Source of the DNA: Rhizobium sp. BK313
GTDB lineage: Bacteria > Pseudomonadota > Alphaproteobacteria > Rhizobiales > Rhizobiaceae
NCBI RefSeq assembly: GCF_014193655.1
Contig: NZ_JACHZQ010000007.1
Span: forward strand, 310,001-374,000
DNA length: 64,000 nucleotides
Reading direction: 5' to 3'
A model generated the notes under the pieces. The model ran no database searches. It was given only the letters and a program-made list of their open reading frames with translations, and had not been told where the DNA came from. A program made the translations under genes and the position numbers. Positions 42,758-50,742 of this stretch are shown here, piece after piece (positions within the stretch are counted from its first letter, which is position 1; the number at the start of each line of letters is the position of its first letter).

Positions 42758-44629
42758 TTATTTGACGGCAAGCATACGATCCTCGATACCGGCGTCGAAT
42801 TGCAGCCGCGCCAGCTTGGCGTAGATGCCGCCGTGATGGATCAGGCTCTGATGCGTGCCTTCTTCGACGATACGGCCCTGATCGAGTACCAGGATGCGGT
42901 CGGCCTTCAACACGGTCGCCAGACGATGGGCGATGACGAGGGTGGTGCGCGTTTCCATGAGACCATCGAGTGCCTTCTGCACCAAGGTCTCGCTCTCGGC
43001 GTCGAGCGCCGATGTCGCTTCGTCGAGCAGCAGGATCGGCGCGTTCTTCAAGATGGCGCGGGCGATGGCGATCCGCTGACGCTGGCCGCCGGAAAGGGTG
43101 ATGCCACGCTCGCCGACGTGCGTGTCGTAACCCTGATCCAGGCGCGAAATGAACTCATCCGCCTGAGCGGCGATAGCGGCGGCGCGAACCTCGTCACGCG
43201 AGGCTCCGGGACGACCAAAACCAATATTGTCGTGGATTGAGGCGGCAAAAATCGTCGTGTCCTGCGGCACGATGGCGATGCGGTCGCGCAATGCCTCTGG
43301 TGACACACGGCGGGCGTCGATGCCATCGATGGCGACGCTACCCTGTTGCGGATCGTAGAAGCGCAAGAGCAGCGAAAAGACCGTGCTCTTGCCGGCACCG
43401 GAAGGGCCGACGATCGCCACCGTCTCGCCCGGCTTGACGGAAAGCGACAGGCCATGCAGTGCGGATCTTCCAGGTCGCGACGGATAGGAAAAATGCACGT
43501 CGGAGAATTCCACCCGACCCTGCGACGGCTGGGGAAGGGGCAACGGATCGGAGGGAGCGGCGATCGGCGAGACCTCAGCCAGAAGTTCGCTCAAGCGATC
43601 GGCCGCGCCGGCGGCTTGCGATAGCTCGCCCCAGACTTCCGACAGCGAACCGAGCGACGTGCCGGCGATCACGGAGTAAAGGAGGAATTGACCGAGCGTT
43701 CCCGCCGACATCGTACCGGCGAGCACATTCTGTGCACCGACCCAGAGCACCGCGACGATACTGCCGAAAACCATGGTGATGGCAAAGCCGGTCAGGAGCG
43801 AGCGGGATTTGATCGCGGCGCGCGCAGCCTGATAGGCATCCTCGACCGCGGCGCCATAACGCTGCGCGGCGGCGGCCTCGCCATTATAGGCCTGGATGGT
43901 GCGGCTGGCAGCGATGGTTTCATTGGCATAGGCGGACGCGTTGGCGAGTGTATCCTGCGCTGCGCGTGAGCGCTTACGCACCGAGCGGCCGAAGCTGACG
44001 AGCGGCAGCACGATGATCGGGATGGCGATCAGCACGATGCTCGACAGCTTGGGGCTGGTGAAGATCATCATAACCACGGCGCCGAGACAGAGGATGAGAT
44101 TGCGCAGCGCCACCGAAGCCGTCGCGCCGACGGCGGACTTGATCTGCGTGGTATCGGCCGTCAGCCGCGACACGATCTCGCCGGATTGATTGACATCGAA
44201 GAAGGAAGGCGACAGCCGCGTCACATGGTCGAAGACCTCGCGGCGCATGTCCGAGACGATGCGCTCGCCAATGGTGATGACAAAATAATAGCGTAACGCG
44301 CTCGCCGCCGCGAGGACGACGGCCATGACCATGATCGCGGCGAAATAGCTGTCAATGAGCCCACGATCGGACTGATCGAAGCCGTGGTCGATCATGCGCC
44401 GGACGGCAAGCGGCAAGGCGAGCGAGGTGGCGGCGGCAATCACCAAGGCGATAAGCGCGCCCAACACCATGCCGCGATAACGCCTGAGATAGGGTGCCAG
44501 CCGCCCAAGCGGCCGAATGGATCTGCGTTTTTTGTCGTCTGCCTGGTCCGTCTCTGACAAGTCGTCTCCAATCCCCATATCAGCAAGGGACTTCGCTTTT
44601 TCGCCCCTTGTTATCCTTGCTGCCTTCAT
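42758..44629 (-). CDS. ABC exporter, fused permease and ATPase (MsbA-like)
   Basis: About 623 aa half-transporter. Six-helix membrane domain at about 50-350, then nucleotide-binding domain with Walker A GPSGAGKST, signature LSGGQRQRIA, Walker B ILLLDEATSALD and H-loop VIAHRLATV. Works as a homodimer exporting lipid or drug; the type is close to the BmrA/MsbA group. The start is unclear: ATGs at 44644, 44629 and 44578 and TTG 44668 all lack a good RBS; 44578 gives the shortest plausible protein (606 aa). Confidence 0.9.
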   Translation of the reverse strand: MKAARITRGEKAKSLADMGIGDDLSETDQADDKKRRSIRPLGRLAPYLRRYRGMVLGALIALVIAAATSLALPLAVRRMIDHGFDQSDRGLIDSYFAAIMVMAVVLAAASALRYYFVITIGERIVSDMRREVFDHVTRLSPSFFDVNQSGEIVSRLTADTTQIKSAVGATASVALRNLILCLGAVVMMIFTSPKLSSIVLIAIPIIVLPLVSFGRSVRKRSRAAQDTLANASAYANETIAASRTIQAYNGEAAAAQRYGAAVEDAYQAARAAIKSRSLLTGFAITMVFGSIVAVLWVGAQNVLAGTMSAGTLGQFLLYSVIAGTSLGSLSEVWGELSQAAGAADRLSELLAEVSPIAAPSDPLPLPQPSQGRVEFSDVHFSYPSRPGRSALHGLSLSVKPGETVAIVGPSGAGKSTVFSLLLRFYDPQQGSVAIDGIDARRVSPEALRDRIAIVPQDTTIFAASIHDNIGFGRPGASRDEVRAAAIAAQADEFISRLDQGYDTHVGERGITLSGGQRQRIAIARAILKNAPILLLDEATSALDAESETLVQKALDGLMETRTTLVIAHRLATVLKADRILVLDQGRIVEEGTHQSLIHHGGIYAKLARLQFDAGIEDRMLAVK

Positions 44630-44753
44630 GTATAGGCACGCCATCTTAATTGGAAGCCGTGGCCTCAATCGGACTGCGGCTTCATTTATTCAATCGGTTC
44701 GGTTGCCGCAATGGCTTGCGACAAATGGACCCTGGCATGACAGGAAGATTGTT

Positions 44754-44975
44754 ATGAAGGCCAACATCCATCCCGACTACCACACCATCAAGGTGGTCAT
44801 GACCGACGGCACCGAATACGAAACCCGCTCGACCTGGGGTTCGGAAGGCGCCGTCATGAACCTCGAAATCGACAGCAAGTCGCATCCGGCCTGGACCGGC
44901 GGCAATCAGCAGCTCATGGACCGCGGCGGCCGCGTTTCCAAGTTCAACAAGCGCTTCGGTGGTCTCGGCATCTAA
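44754..44975 (+). CDS. rpmE: Ribosomal protein L31 (zinc-free form)
   Basis: 73 aa bL31 (MKANIHPDYHTIKVVMTDG, SKSHPAWTGGNQQLMDRGGR, VSKFNKRFG). No Cys at all, so it is the C-minus type that needs no zinc. CAGGAAG lies upstream of ATG 44754. It ends at a compact terminator. Confidence 0.96.
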   Translation: MKANIHPDYHTIKVVMTDGTEYETRSTWGSEGAVMNLEIDSKSHPAWTGGNQQLMDRGGRVSKFNKRFGGLGI

Positions 44976-45002
44976 TCGCTTCGCGATCTGGTGTTTTGAA
45001 AG

Positions 45003-45025
45003 AGCCCGGTTTTGCCGGGCTTTTT
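45003..45025 (+). terminator. Rho-independent terminator of rpmE
   Basis: AGCCCGG and CCGGGCT arms, 5-base loop, then TTTT. Confidence 0.88.
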
Positions 45026-45041
45026 GTTGTCTTATCTCCGC

Positions 45042-45410
45042 CTATTGCGGGAAGTGGCTTAGATGCTCGTGGACGATCTTCCACTTGTCTGCTTCCCTCC
45101 GGAGAACCGTCGTTCCCCGGCCTTTGCCTTCGAATGCCTTGCCATCCCATAGACCCTTCCAATGGAAGGCGTAGATGCAGCTGGCGGCATCATCGCTCAC
45201 AGCAACCCATCGAAGGTTCTCGAGCCAATAGACTTCGTCTTGAACTTTTCGCCAGGTTCTTTCGAATGCAGCTCTGATTTCGTCCATGCCGTAGTGGCTA
45301 CCATCGGAAAACCAGAACACAGCGTCGTCCGCTATGAGCGGCGCCAACTCGTCGAAACTACGCAATTTGATCTTAGTTTCGTAAAGATCCAGCACATCTT
45401 CAGGACGCAT
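45042..45410 (-). CDS. SnoaL/NTF2-like domain protein
   Basis: 122 aa cone-shaped NTF2-like fold: VLDLYETKIKLRSFDELAPL, DDAVFWFSDGSHYGMDEIRA, GRGTTVLRREADKWKIVHEH. The family includes small isomerases, hydrolases and pure binding proteins; no catalytic set can be assigned. GAGG lies upstream of three consecutive start codons (45416, 45413, 45410); the last has the best spacing. Confidence 0.8.
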   Translation of the reverse strand: MRPEDVLDLYETKIKLRSFDELAPLIADDAVFWFSDGSHYGMDEIRAAFERTWRKVQDEVYWLENLRWVAVSDDAASCIYAFHWKGLWDGKAFEGKGRGTTVLRREADKWKIVHEHLSHFPQ

Positions 45411-45461
45411 CATCACCTCGCAAAGATGGGGTCACCACAATAGTTGTTTTTCTGTGCAAAC

Positions 45462-45492
45462 ACAAAACCGGCCGTACAGGATACGACCGGTT
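45462..45492 (-). terminator. Terminator of rcdA
   Basis: Minus-strand arms of 11 bases (AACCGGTCGTA with TACGGCCGGTT, one non-Watson-Crick pair), loop of 5, followed by TTGTGTTTG. Confidence 0.7.
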
Positions 45493-45520
45493 CAGCGCGT
45501 CAGCCGTCAGGCTATCGAAT

Positions 45521-46036
45521 TCAGTTGTTCCCAAACGCCGTCTGCAGCAGGCTGAGCTGCGCTTTGACGCTGTTCTGGTTGTCTGGAACGATCGAGGCTT
45601 CCGTCGGGCGATAAATTTCGCGGTCGAGCAGGGCGACGCGGTTCTGAAGGCGCAGCGAGCGCTCGACGAGGTCGCGGAAGGCTTCCGGCAGGTCGTTCCA
45701 GCCGGGTGCTGTGCGGTCGACGGTGAAGCCGTCGAGGCGAACCTTGTTCTTTTCGGCCAATACCTGATCGCGCGACATTTCGCCGTTGTTGACGGCGCGC
45801 TGCAGCAGCAGCCACGATGCCATCTGCATTAGGCGAGTGGTCAGCCGCATGGATTCGGCGGCATAGAGTACGGAGGCCATGCGCGGCAAAACCTTGGATG
45901 CTGCCCGGCCCTGGCCGTCGAGATAACCCGCGGTTTCCTCGACCAGCGACATACCTTCGGAGTAGAGCGTCCTGAACTGGGCCGACGAAGCTGCGTGGCC
46001 AGCAAAGCTGATCGTGTTCAATCCAAGTTCCGACAT
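45521..46036 (-). CDS. rcdA: RcdA-like protein (DUF1465), CtrA-degradation adaptor
   Basis: 171 aa DUF1465 helical bundle: SEGMSLVEETAGYLDGQGRA, TTRLMQMASWLLLQRAVNNG, SLRLQNRVALLDREIYRP, then a flexible C-terminus. In Caulobacter RcdA links ClpXP, CpdR and PopA to destroy the cell-cycle regulator CtrA. The start at 46036 (MSELGLNTIS) has AGGGA upstream; the frame runs 9 codons further. A perfect CtrA box lies 126 bases upstream. Confidence 0.85.
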   Translation of the reverse strand: MSELGLNTISFAGHAASSAQFRTLYSEGMSLVEETAGYLDGQGRAASKVLPRMASVLYAAESMRLTTRLMQMASWLLLQRAVNNGEMSRDQVLAEKNKVRLDGFTVDRTAPGWNDLPEAFRDLVERSLRLQNRVALLDREIYRPTEASIVPDNQNSVKAQLSLLQTAFGNN

Positions 46037-46161
46037 CGAAGAAATCCCTGCTTCACGCAACACTTTTGTTCAGGAAAAGCCGGTCAAGTCCAGAAGAACT
46101 CTCGGCGTCCGTTCTTATGACTTCAAGATGGTGGTTTTAACTGAAATTCGCAAGGCGATTC

Positions 46162-46176
46162 TTAAGAAAGGGTTAA
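46162..46176. promoter_or_regulatory. CtrA binding site upstream of rcdA
   Basis: TTAA-N7-TTAA, an exact full CtrA consensus. A GATTC (GANTC, CcrM methylation motif) directly abuts it at 46157-46161. Confidence 0.7.
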
Positions 46177-46211
46177 TCTCCACAGTTTCCTCGGAAGCGC
46201 CACATCAGGGC

Positions 46212-46239
46212 GAAAAAGAAGAGCCGCAAAAGCGGCTCT
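46212..46239 (-). terminator. Minus-strand terminator downstream of the DUF1192 gene
   Basis: AGAGCCGC-TTTT-GCGGCTCT stem (8 bp) followed on the minus strand by TCTTTTTC. It ends the DUF1192 transcript 166 bases past its stop, or a small RNA made within that stretch. Confidence 0.8.
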
Positions 46240-46345
46240 CAAGGTAAAACAGGGAGAAAAATCAGACCAATTCGCCAAGTGGAGGAACTGTCTGAGTCCA
46301 GAGCGAATCTGGATGCTCGTAGTAATATGTCGTAAAGCTTAATAT
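46212..46345 (-). ncRNA. Candidate small RNA or structured 3'UTR
   Basis: Minus-strand order: a -10-like TATTAA near 46347, a hairpin CCAGA-TTCGC-TCTGG near 46300, an unpaired stretch carrying CCTCC (complementary to Shine-Dalgarno sequences), and the strong terminator. This is the usual plan of a trans-acting sRNA. No family match was recognised; the 5' end is a guess. Confidence 0.4.
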
Positions 46346-46404
46346 TCTGTTGAGCGCGCCTCAATCTGTACTTCAATCGCACAAAATTTGCGCTGATGGC
46401 AGGC

Positions 46405-46596
46405 TCAGGAGCGGAACAGGTTTTCGGCGGCCTTGCGGCCGGATGCCTTGGTGGCGATCTCAGCCTCCAGCCGGGCGATCTCTGCCTGCATCAACGCGAT
46501 GCGCGCCTTCAGTTCGTCTACCGAAAGCAGTGACAAGTCGCTGCCGATCTCATGGGCGGACGGCTTCTTGGGGCGGTCGTCGTCGAAAATGCTCAT
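46405..46596 (-). CDS. DUF1192 small protein
   Basis: 63 aa: acidic N-terminus MSIFDDDRPKKPSAHEIG, then LSLLSVDELKARIALMQAEI and a short coiled coil to the end. DUF1192 is restricted mainly to alphaproteobacteria; function unknown. AAGGAGGAGAC precedes ATG 46596. The 3' region extends to a terminator 166 bases away. Confidence 0.88.
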   Translation of the reverse strand: MSIFDDDRPKKPSAHEIGSDLSLLSVDELKARIALMQAEIARLEAEIATKASGRKAAENLFRS

Positions 46597-46639
46597 TTTG
46601 TCTCCTCCTTGTCACCCCCGGCCCGTCGCTCCTTGGGGC

Positions 46640-47914
46640 TCATGTTCCGTAATTTACCGTTGCATCGTCTTTTTTCGAAGTCTCGCTGCGCGCCAGCGAC
46701 ATGCTTTCCGGCGTGATCATCTGCGCATTGGCCGACGGCATCGTCGTGTAGGCATCGCGATCGCTCGCGGGCTTGGCGGCGCGCTGGCGGCTGCGGAAGA
46801 TCGCGTAGGTCGTGATCAGTACATGGGCGACCGCAGTGACGAAGAACAGCGAGTAGGGCCCGATGGCCGACATGACCGGACCGCCGAGCGTCGGACCAAT
46901 GATCGTGCCGATACCATAAAGCAGCAACAAGCCACCGGAGACTTTGACGTAATCCTCGGGTGCAGCGAAGTCGTTGGCGTGGGCGACGGTGATCGGATAG
47001 AGCGTGTTGGCGACTGCACCATAGATGATCACCATGCCGATCAGGAAATAGGGGCCGCTCGGCTGCAGCAGGAAGAGCAGCAGGCCGTCGAAGGCAGCGA
47101 TCGCGGCCATGCCGGCCAGCACATAGCGGCGGTCGATACGGTCGGAAAGGCGGCCGGCCGGAAACTGCATCACGGCGCCGGCGAAGATGGTCGAGCTCAT
47201 CATAAGGGCGATATTGCCGTCAGAGAGACCGGCATTGGCGCCGAAGACAGCGCCGAGCGTGCCATAGGCGCCGTTGGCGATGCCGACCAAGAGGATCCCG
47301 ATGGAGGCGACCGGCGAATTGCGATAGAGCGCCTTTAGATCCAGGCGAACGGCCTTCAGCGGCTGCGGCGAAGCGGCGGTCGACAACGTCGTCGGCAGCA
47401 TGGCGATGCAATAGCAGATGCCGCAGCACATGAAGAGGATGGGGGTGTGGATGTCGGCGAAGGGGATCATCATCTGGCCGGCGACGGCGCCGATCAGTGT
47501 GATACCGATATAGAGCGAGAAGATCGCGCCACGGCTTTCATTCGTCGCACGCTCGTTGAGCCAGCTTTCAATGATCATCGAGGTGCCGGCGGTGCAGAAG
47601 CCCGTAACGGCGCGCAGCAGCACCCACCAGGTGGCGTCGACGACGATGCCGGTCAGAAGCGCGATGACGGCGATGACGGAGATGAATCCGGAAAAGGCGC
47701 GGACATGGCCGATGCGCCGGACCAGTTTCGGCGCCGTCAGGCAGCCGAGCACGAAACCTGTCGCCCAGGTCGTGCCAAGCAGGCCGAGTGTCGTCGTGGC
47801 ATAGCCTTCGGCTGTGCCACGCACCGGTAGAAGCAGGCTGTGCAGGCCATTGCCTGTGAATAGGAAGAGCGTACCGAAAAGCAGGGCAAGAACGGGTAAT
47901 ATATTTCTTCTCAT
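46640..47914 (-). CDS. MFS transporter
   Basis: 424 aa, 12 predicted helices in two halves. GxLxDR-type loop GRLSDRIDRRYVLAG between helices 8 and 9 and the first-half counterpart APKLVRRIGHVRAF. The proteins of this subfamily resemble YcaD/UMF-type carriers; substrate unknown. ATG 47914 has GGGG 5 bases upstream; another ATG at 47929 lacks one. The C-terminal 40 residues are polar and cytoplasmic. Confidence 0.88.
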   Translation of the reverse strand: MRRNILPVLALLFGTLFLFTGNGLHSLLLPVRGTAEGYATTTLGLLGTTWATGFVLGCLTAPKLVRRIGHVRAFSGFISVIAVIALLTGIVVDATWWVLLRAVTGFCTAGTSMIIESWLNERATNESRGAIFSLYIGITLIGAVAGQMMIPFADIHTPILFMCCGICYCIAMLPTTLSTAASPQPLKAVRLDLKALYRNSPVASIGILLVGIANGAYGTLGAVFGANAGLSDGNIALMMSSTIFAGAVMQFPAGRLSDRIDRRYVLAGMAAIAAFDGLLLFLLQPSGPYFLIGMVIIYGAVANTLYPITVAHANDFAAPEDYVKVSGGLLLLYGIGTIIGPTLGGPVMSAIGPYSLFFVTAVAHVLITTYAIFRSRQRAAKPASDRDAYTTMPSANAQMITPESMSLARSETSKKDDATVNYGT

Positions 47915-48064
47915 GATCCCCACTTTCATTCGGCTCTGCTTAAAGAACCGATAAGGCAGGAACGAGTCCTGCCAGTTTTCGCTATTGATTGTGCCCCGGA
48001 TTGCCGTTATCGGCGTGTAGAAACAGTCTGTTGGCGCGGAAAAATGTCCGTCCTATGACGATTA

Positions 48065-48113
48065 GAGCATGATCGCGAAAACTGCGCAGTGGTTTTTGAA
48101 TGAGGTCATGCTC
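48065..48113. repeat. Short intergenic palindromic repeat
   Basis: Outer arms GAGCATGA (48065-48072) and TCATGCTC (48106-48113) enclose an imperfect inner stem (GAAAAC with GTTTTT). The form recalls the GAGCATGAT-type palindromes scattered in Rhizobium genomes, but only this copy is in the window. Confidence 0.55.
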
Positions 48114-48140
48114 ACTCTTGCGCAAACGGGGAAAAATACC

Positions 48141-48302
48141 GTGACAAAAGTGATCGCGGTGCTGCTGTTGCTTGCCATGGCGGTGCAAATCATCAAGCCG
48201 CTGGGGCTGCCCGGCCTGAAACGGCGTGCTGATTTCTGGAAGATCGCCGTCATTGCTTTCGCAATCTGGACGATCGCGCTTGTCATCAATGAGACATTTT
48301 AG
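48141..48302 (+). CDS. Small membrane protein, 53 aa
   Basis: GTG start with GGGGA about 10 bases upstream. Two hydrophobic segments (VIAVLLLLAMAVQII at about 4-18, WKIAVIAFAIWTIALVI at 34-50) joined by a basic loop GLPGLKRRADF. Positively charged loop placement predicts both termini outside the cytoplasm. Function unknown; no partner gene. It lies isolated between the MFS and PhzF genes. Confidence 0.65.
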   Translation: MTKVIAVLLLLAMAVQIIKPLGLPGLKRRADFWKIAVIAFAIWTIALVINETF

Positions 48303-48347
48303 CAAACGACGCCGAAGGCGAACTTTTCGGAAAGCCCTACGTGTCGT

Positions 48348-49265
48348 CTAAAATGTGACTTCGCCGCGCATGACGCTGACGCAACGGCCGGAAAGGAAGA
48401 CGTCGGTGACGGAGCCGGCGGACTTCTTGACTTCGAGGCCGATCAGGCTGCGCCGGCCCATTTCGACACCCTGTTCGATGGTGACCTCTACCTCTGTGTC
48501 GGCTGCGGGCAGCAGTGAGGTGAGGTAGGCGCCGAGAGCGGCGGAGGCGCTGCCGGTTGCCGGATCTTCATTGATATTGTCCAGCGGCGCGAACATGCGG
48601 GCGCGGATGTGCCGGGGTTTTTCGGCCGAGCGCGTGTAGAGGAACAGCGAAAAGCCGGTCTTGTCTTCCTTATGGTGAGCGGCCGCCTCCGCGAAGACGG
48701 CGGCATTCGGCCGGGCTTTGCCCAGTGTTTCGAGACCGTCCACTTCAGCGAAGGCGAAGGGCAGACCGACGGAGGCGAATGTCGGGGCATGCGTCGTGTG
48801 AAGGATGGAAACGGGATCGATCTGAACGCAGCCGGCGACAAGCTTGTCGGCGATGGTGCCGCCGACTTGCAACTTGCCGGGTACTCGTATCTTCGCACCG
48901 CTGACTTCATTGCCATCGCGCAGAAGCTGCGCATCTACCAGCCCAGCCTGCTCTTCGAAGATCAGTCTGTCGCCCGGTGTCGTTCCGAAGATATCCGTTT
49001 GCCGGCCAAGCACGAAAGCCGTGCCGACATTGGGATGGCCGGCAAACGGGATTTCCGTGGTCGGAGTGAAGATGCGAACGCGCGCCGTATTGTCGGGATT
49101 TTCCGGCGGAAGAACGAAGGTCACCTCGGAATAATTGAACTCCGTCGCGATCTTCTGCATCGCTGCGTCACTTAAACCGCGGGCATCGGGAATAACGGCG
49201 AGCGGGTTGCCGGCGAAGCGTTCGGTGGTGAAGACATCGGTGGTGATGTAGGCAACGGTGCTCAT
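48348..49265 (-). CDS. PhzF family isomerase-like protein
   Basis: 305 aa PhzF fold. Family motifs: RFAGNPLAVIPDARGL, FNYSEVTFV with the catalytic-type Glu, IPFAGHPNVGTAFVL and DPATGSASAALGAYL. PhzF isomerises a phenazine precursor, but most members, as here without phz genes, have unknown substrates. Monocistronic. RBS AGGAGC before ATG 49265. Confidence 0.9.
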   Translation of the reverse strand: MSTVAYITTDVFTTERFAGNPLAVIPDARGLSDAAMQKIATEFNYSEVTFVLPPENPDNTARVRIFTPTTEIPFAGHPNVGTAFVLGRQTDIFGTTPGDRLIFEEQAGLVDAQLLRDGNEVSGAKIRVPGKLQVGGTIADKLVAGCVQIDPVSILHTTHAPTFASVGLPFAFAEVDGLETLGKARPNAAVFAEAAAHHKEDKTGFSLFLYTRSAEKPRHIRARMFAPLDNINEDPATGSASAALGAYLTSLLPAADTEVEVTIEQGVEMGRRSLIGLEVKKSAGSVTDVFLSGRCVSVMRGEVTF

Positions 49266-49453
49266 GGCGGCTCCTGCGAATTTGGAGAAAACGATCAGGA
49301 TATAGCCGGAGGATGCTCACGGCCGGAAGCTCGAACTTGTGCGGGTGACAAGTTGGAAGTGGCCGCATATGCGAGGTCTTCCTGCCCTTGGCGCGGCGAA
49401 CCGCATCCGTCGCCTTTCACAAACAACAACCACAGCAGACAGACTCTAAATAC

Positions 49454-49485
49454 AAAAAAGCCCCGACCATATCGTGATCGGGGCT
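49454..49485 (-). terminator. Rho-independent terminator of fba
   Basis: Minus-strand AAGCCCCGA and TCGGGGCTT arms (the bases next to the loop also pair partly), followed by TTTTTGT. Confidence 0.85.
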
Positions 49486-49510
49486 TGCAATTAACTCAAG
49501 CTACCAGAAA

Positions 49511-50533
49511 TCAGGCGGCCTTTTCGCTGTCCTTGGTCCAGCTACCCTTGGCGGCGAGGTAGTTCATCTCGGCGCGGTGGGCGAAGGCGCGCTGGCCGGC
49601 GGCGACGTTTTCCGCCTTACCGCCCCACGCCTTCAGCGAAGCGTCCTGCAGGGCGCGGCCGTAGGAGAAGGTAACATGCCAGGGGAGGTCATAGCCGTTG
49701 ATGGCGGAGAGATGCGCGGTCGCTTCCTCCGGCGTCTGGCCGCCGGAGAGGAAGGCGATGCCGGGAACGGCGGAAGGAACGGTTTCCTTCAACACCTTGA
49801 CGGTGTACTCGGCGACCTGCTCGACCGATGCCTTGCGCACCTTTTTGCCGTCGATGACCATGCTCGGCTTCAGTATCATGCCTTCGAGGTTGATGCGGGC
49901 TTCCGCGAGCTCCTGGAAGACGATCTGCAGCGTCCAGCGGGTCACTTCCTCGCTGCGGGCGAGGTCATGCGTGCCGGGTTCGCCATCCATCAGCACTTCG
50001 GGTTCGACGATCGGTACGATCTTCGCCTGCTGGCAAAGCGCGGCGTAGCGGGCCAGCGCATGGGCGTTGGCCTTCACTGAGCCAAAGGTCGGCAGCTTGT
50101 CGGAGACGGCGATGACGCCGCGCCACTTGGCGAAGCGGGCGCCGGCGTCATAATATTTCGCCAAGCGGTCAGCGAGGCCGTCGAGGCCCTCGGTGACGGT
50201 TTCACCCGGGAAGCCGGCCATCGGCTTGGCGCCGGTGTCGACCTTGATGCCGGGAATACCGCCGGCGGCTCGGATAATGTCGACCAAGGGGGTACCGTCG
50301 ACAGCCTTCTGGAAAAGGGTTTCCTCATAAAGGATCGCGCCGGAGATATACTTCTTCATCGCGTCGTCCGAACGGAAGAGCATTTCGCGATAGTCGCGCC
50401 GGCTCTCTTCGGTGGAAGCGAGACCGATCGTGTCGAAGCGCTTCTTGATCGTGGCGGTGGATTCATCAGCCGCCAGCAGGCCCTTGCCATCGGCAACCAT
50501 CTTTACGGCAATGTCTTCAAGTCGTTCGCTCAT
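49511..50533 (-). CDS. fbaB: Fructose-bisphosphate aldolase, class I
   Basis: 340 aa. Schiff-base Lys222 in GMILKPSMVI, GLLAADESTATIKKRF at the N-terminus, the phosphate-binding FLSGGQTPEEATAHL. Splits fructose 1,6-bisphosphate to triose phosphates, and in gluconeogenic rhizobia runs mostly the other way. No class II enzyme is in the window. RBS TTGGAGAAC before ATG 50533. It has its own promoter region of 209 bp with a 33-bp palindrome. Confidence 0.95.
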   Translation of the reverse strand: MSERLEDIAVKMVADGKGLLAADESTATIKKRFDTIGLASTEESRRDYREMLFRSDDAMKKYISGAILYEETLFQKAVDGTPLVDIIRAAGGIPGIKVDTGAKPMAGFPGETVTEGLDGLADRLAKYYDAGARFAKWRGVIAVSDKLPTFGSVKANAHALARYAALCQQAKIVPIVEPEVLMDGEPGTHDLARSEEVTRWTLQIVFQELAEARINLEGMILKPSMVIDGKKVRKASVEQVAEYTVKVLKETVPSAVPGIAFLSGGQTPEEATAHLSAINGYDLPWHVTFSYGRALQDASLKAWGGKAENVAAGQRAFAHRAEMNYLAAKGSWTKDSEKAA

Positions 50534-50625
50534 TTTTGTTCTCCAAGGCGATTTTGGTCAGCGAGAGGATGATATAGATCGGCGATAACAGAAGTGTATA
50601 AAGACGGAAATGGCCAGCTAAATTA

Positions 50626-50658
50626 TTGAAACGATTGAAATGATTTCAACCGTTTGAA
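50626..50658. promoter_or_regulatory. 33-bp palindromic operator-like element upstream of fba
   Basis: Centred on G50642: TTGAAAT/ATTTCAA arms, then AAACG/CGTTT, then TT/AA, with single mismatches at offsets 8 and 14. The units also read as TTGAAA-type repeats about 9 bp apart. It lies 93-125 bases upstream of the fba start. Confidence 0.7.
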
Positions 50659-50742
50659 AGTTTGGACTATCATTTTACCATTCAGTGGAAAGCTGCGAAA
50701 GTCCGGTCGTCGCAGCTCTCCCATTGTGTCTGACGCGACTTC

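Larger units (their letters stand above)
46037..46404. other. 368-bp intergenic region: rcdA promoter, CtrA box, terminator, candidate sRNA
   Basis: No CDS is supported. From low to high coordinates it holds the rcdA upstream region with a CtrA box (46162-46176), a minus-strand terminator (46212-46239) and a structured stretch downstream of the DUF1192 gene. Confidence 0.6.
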
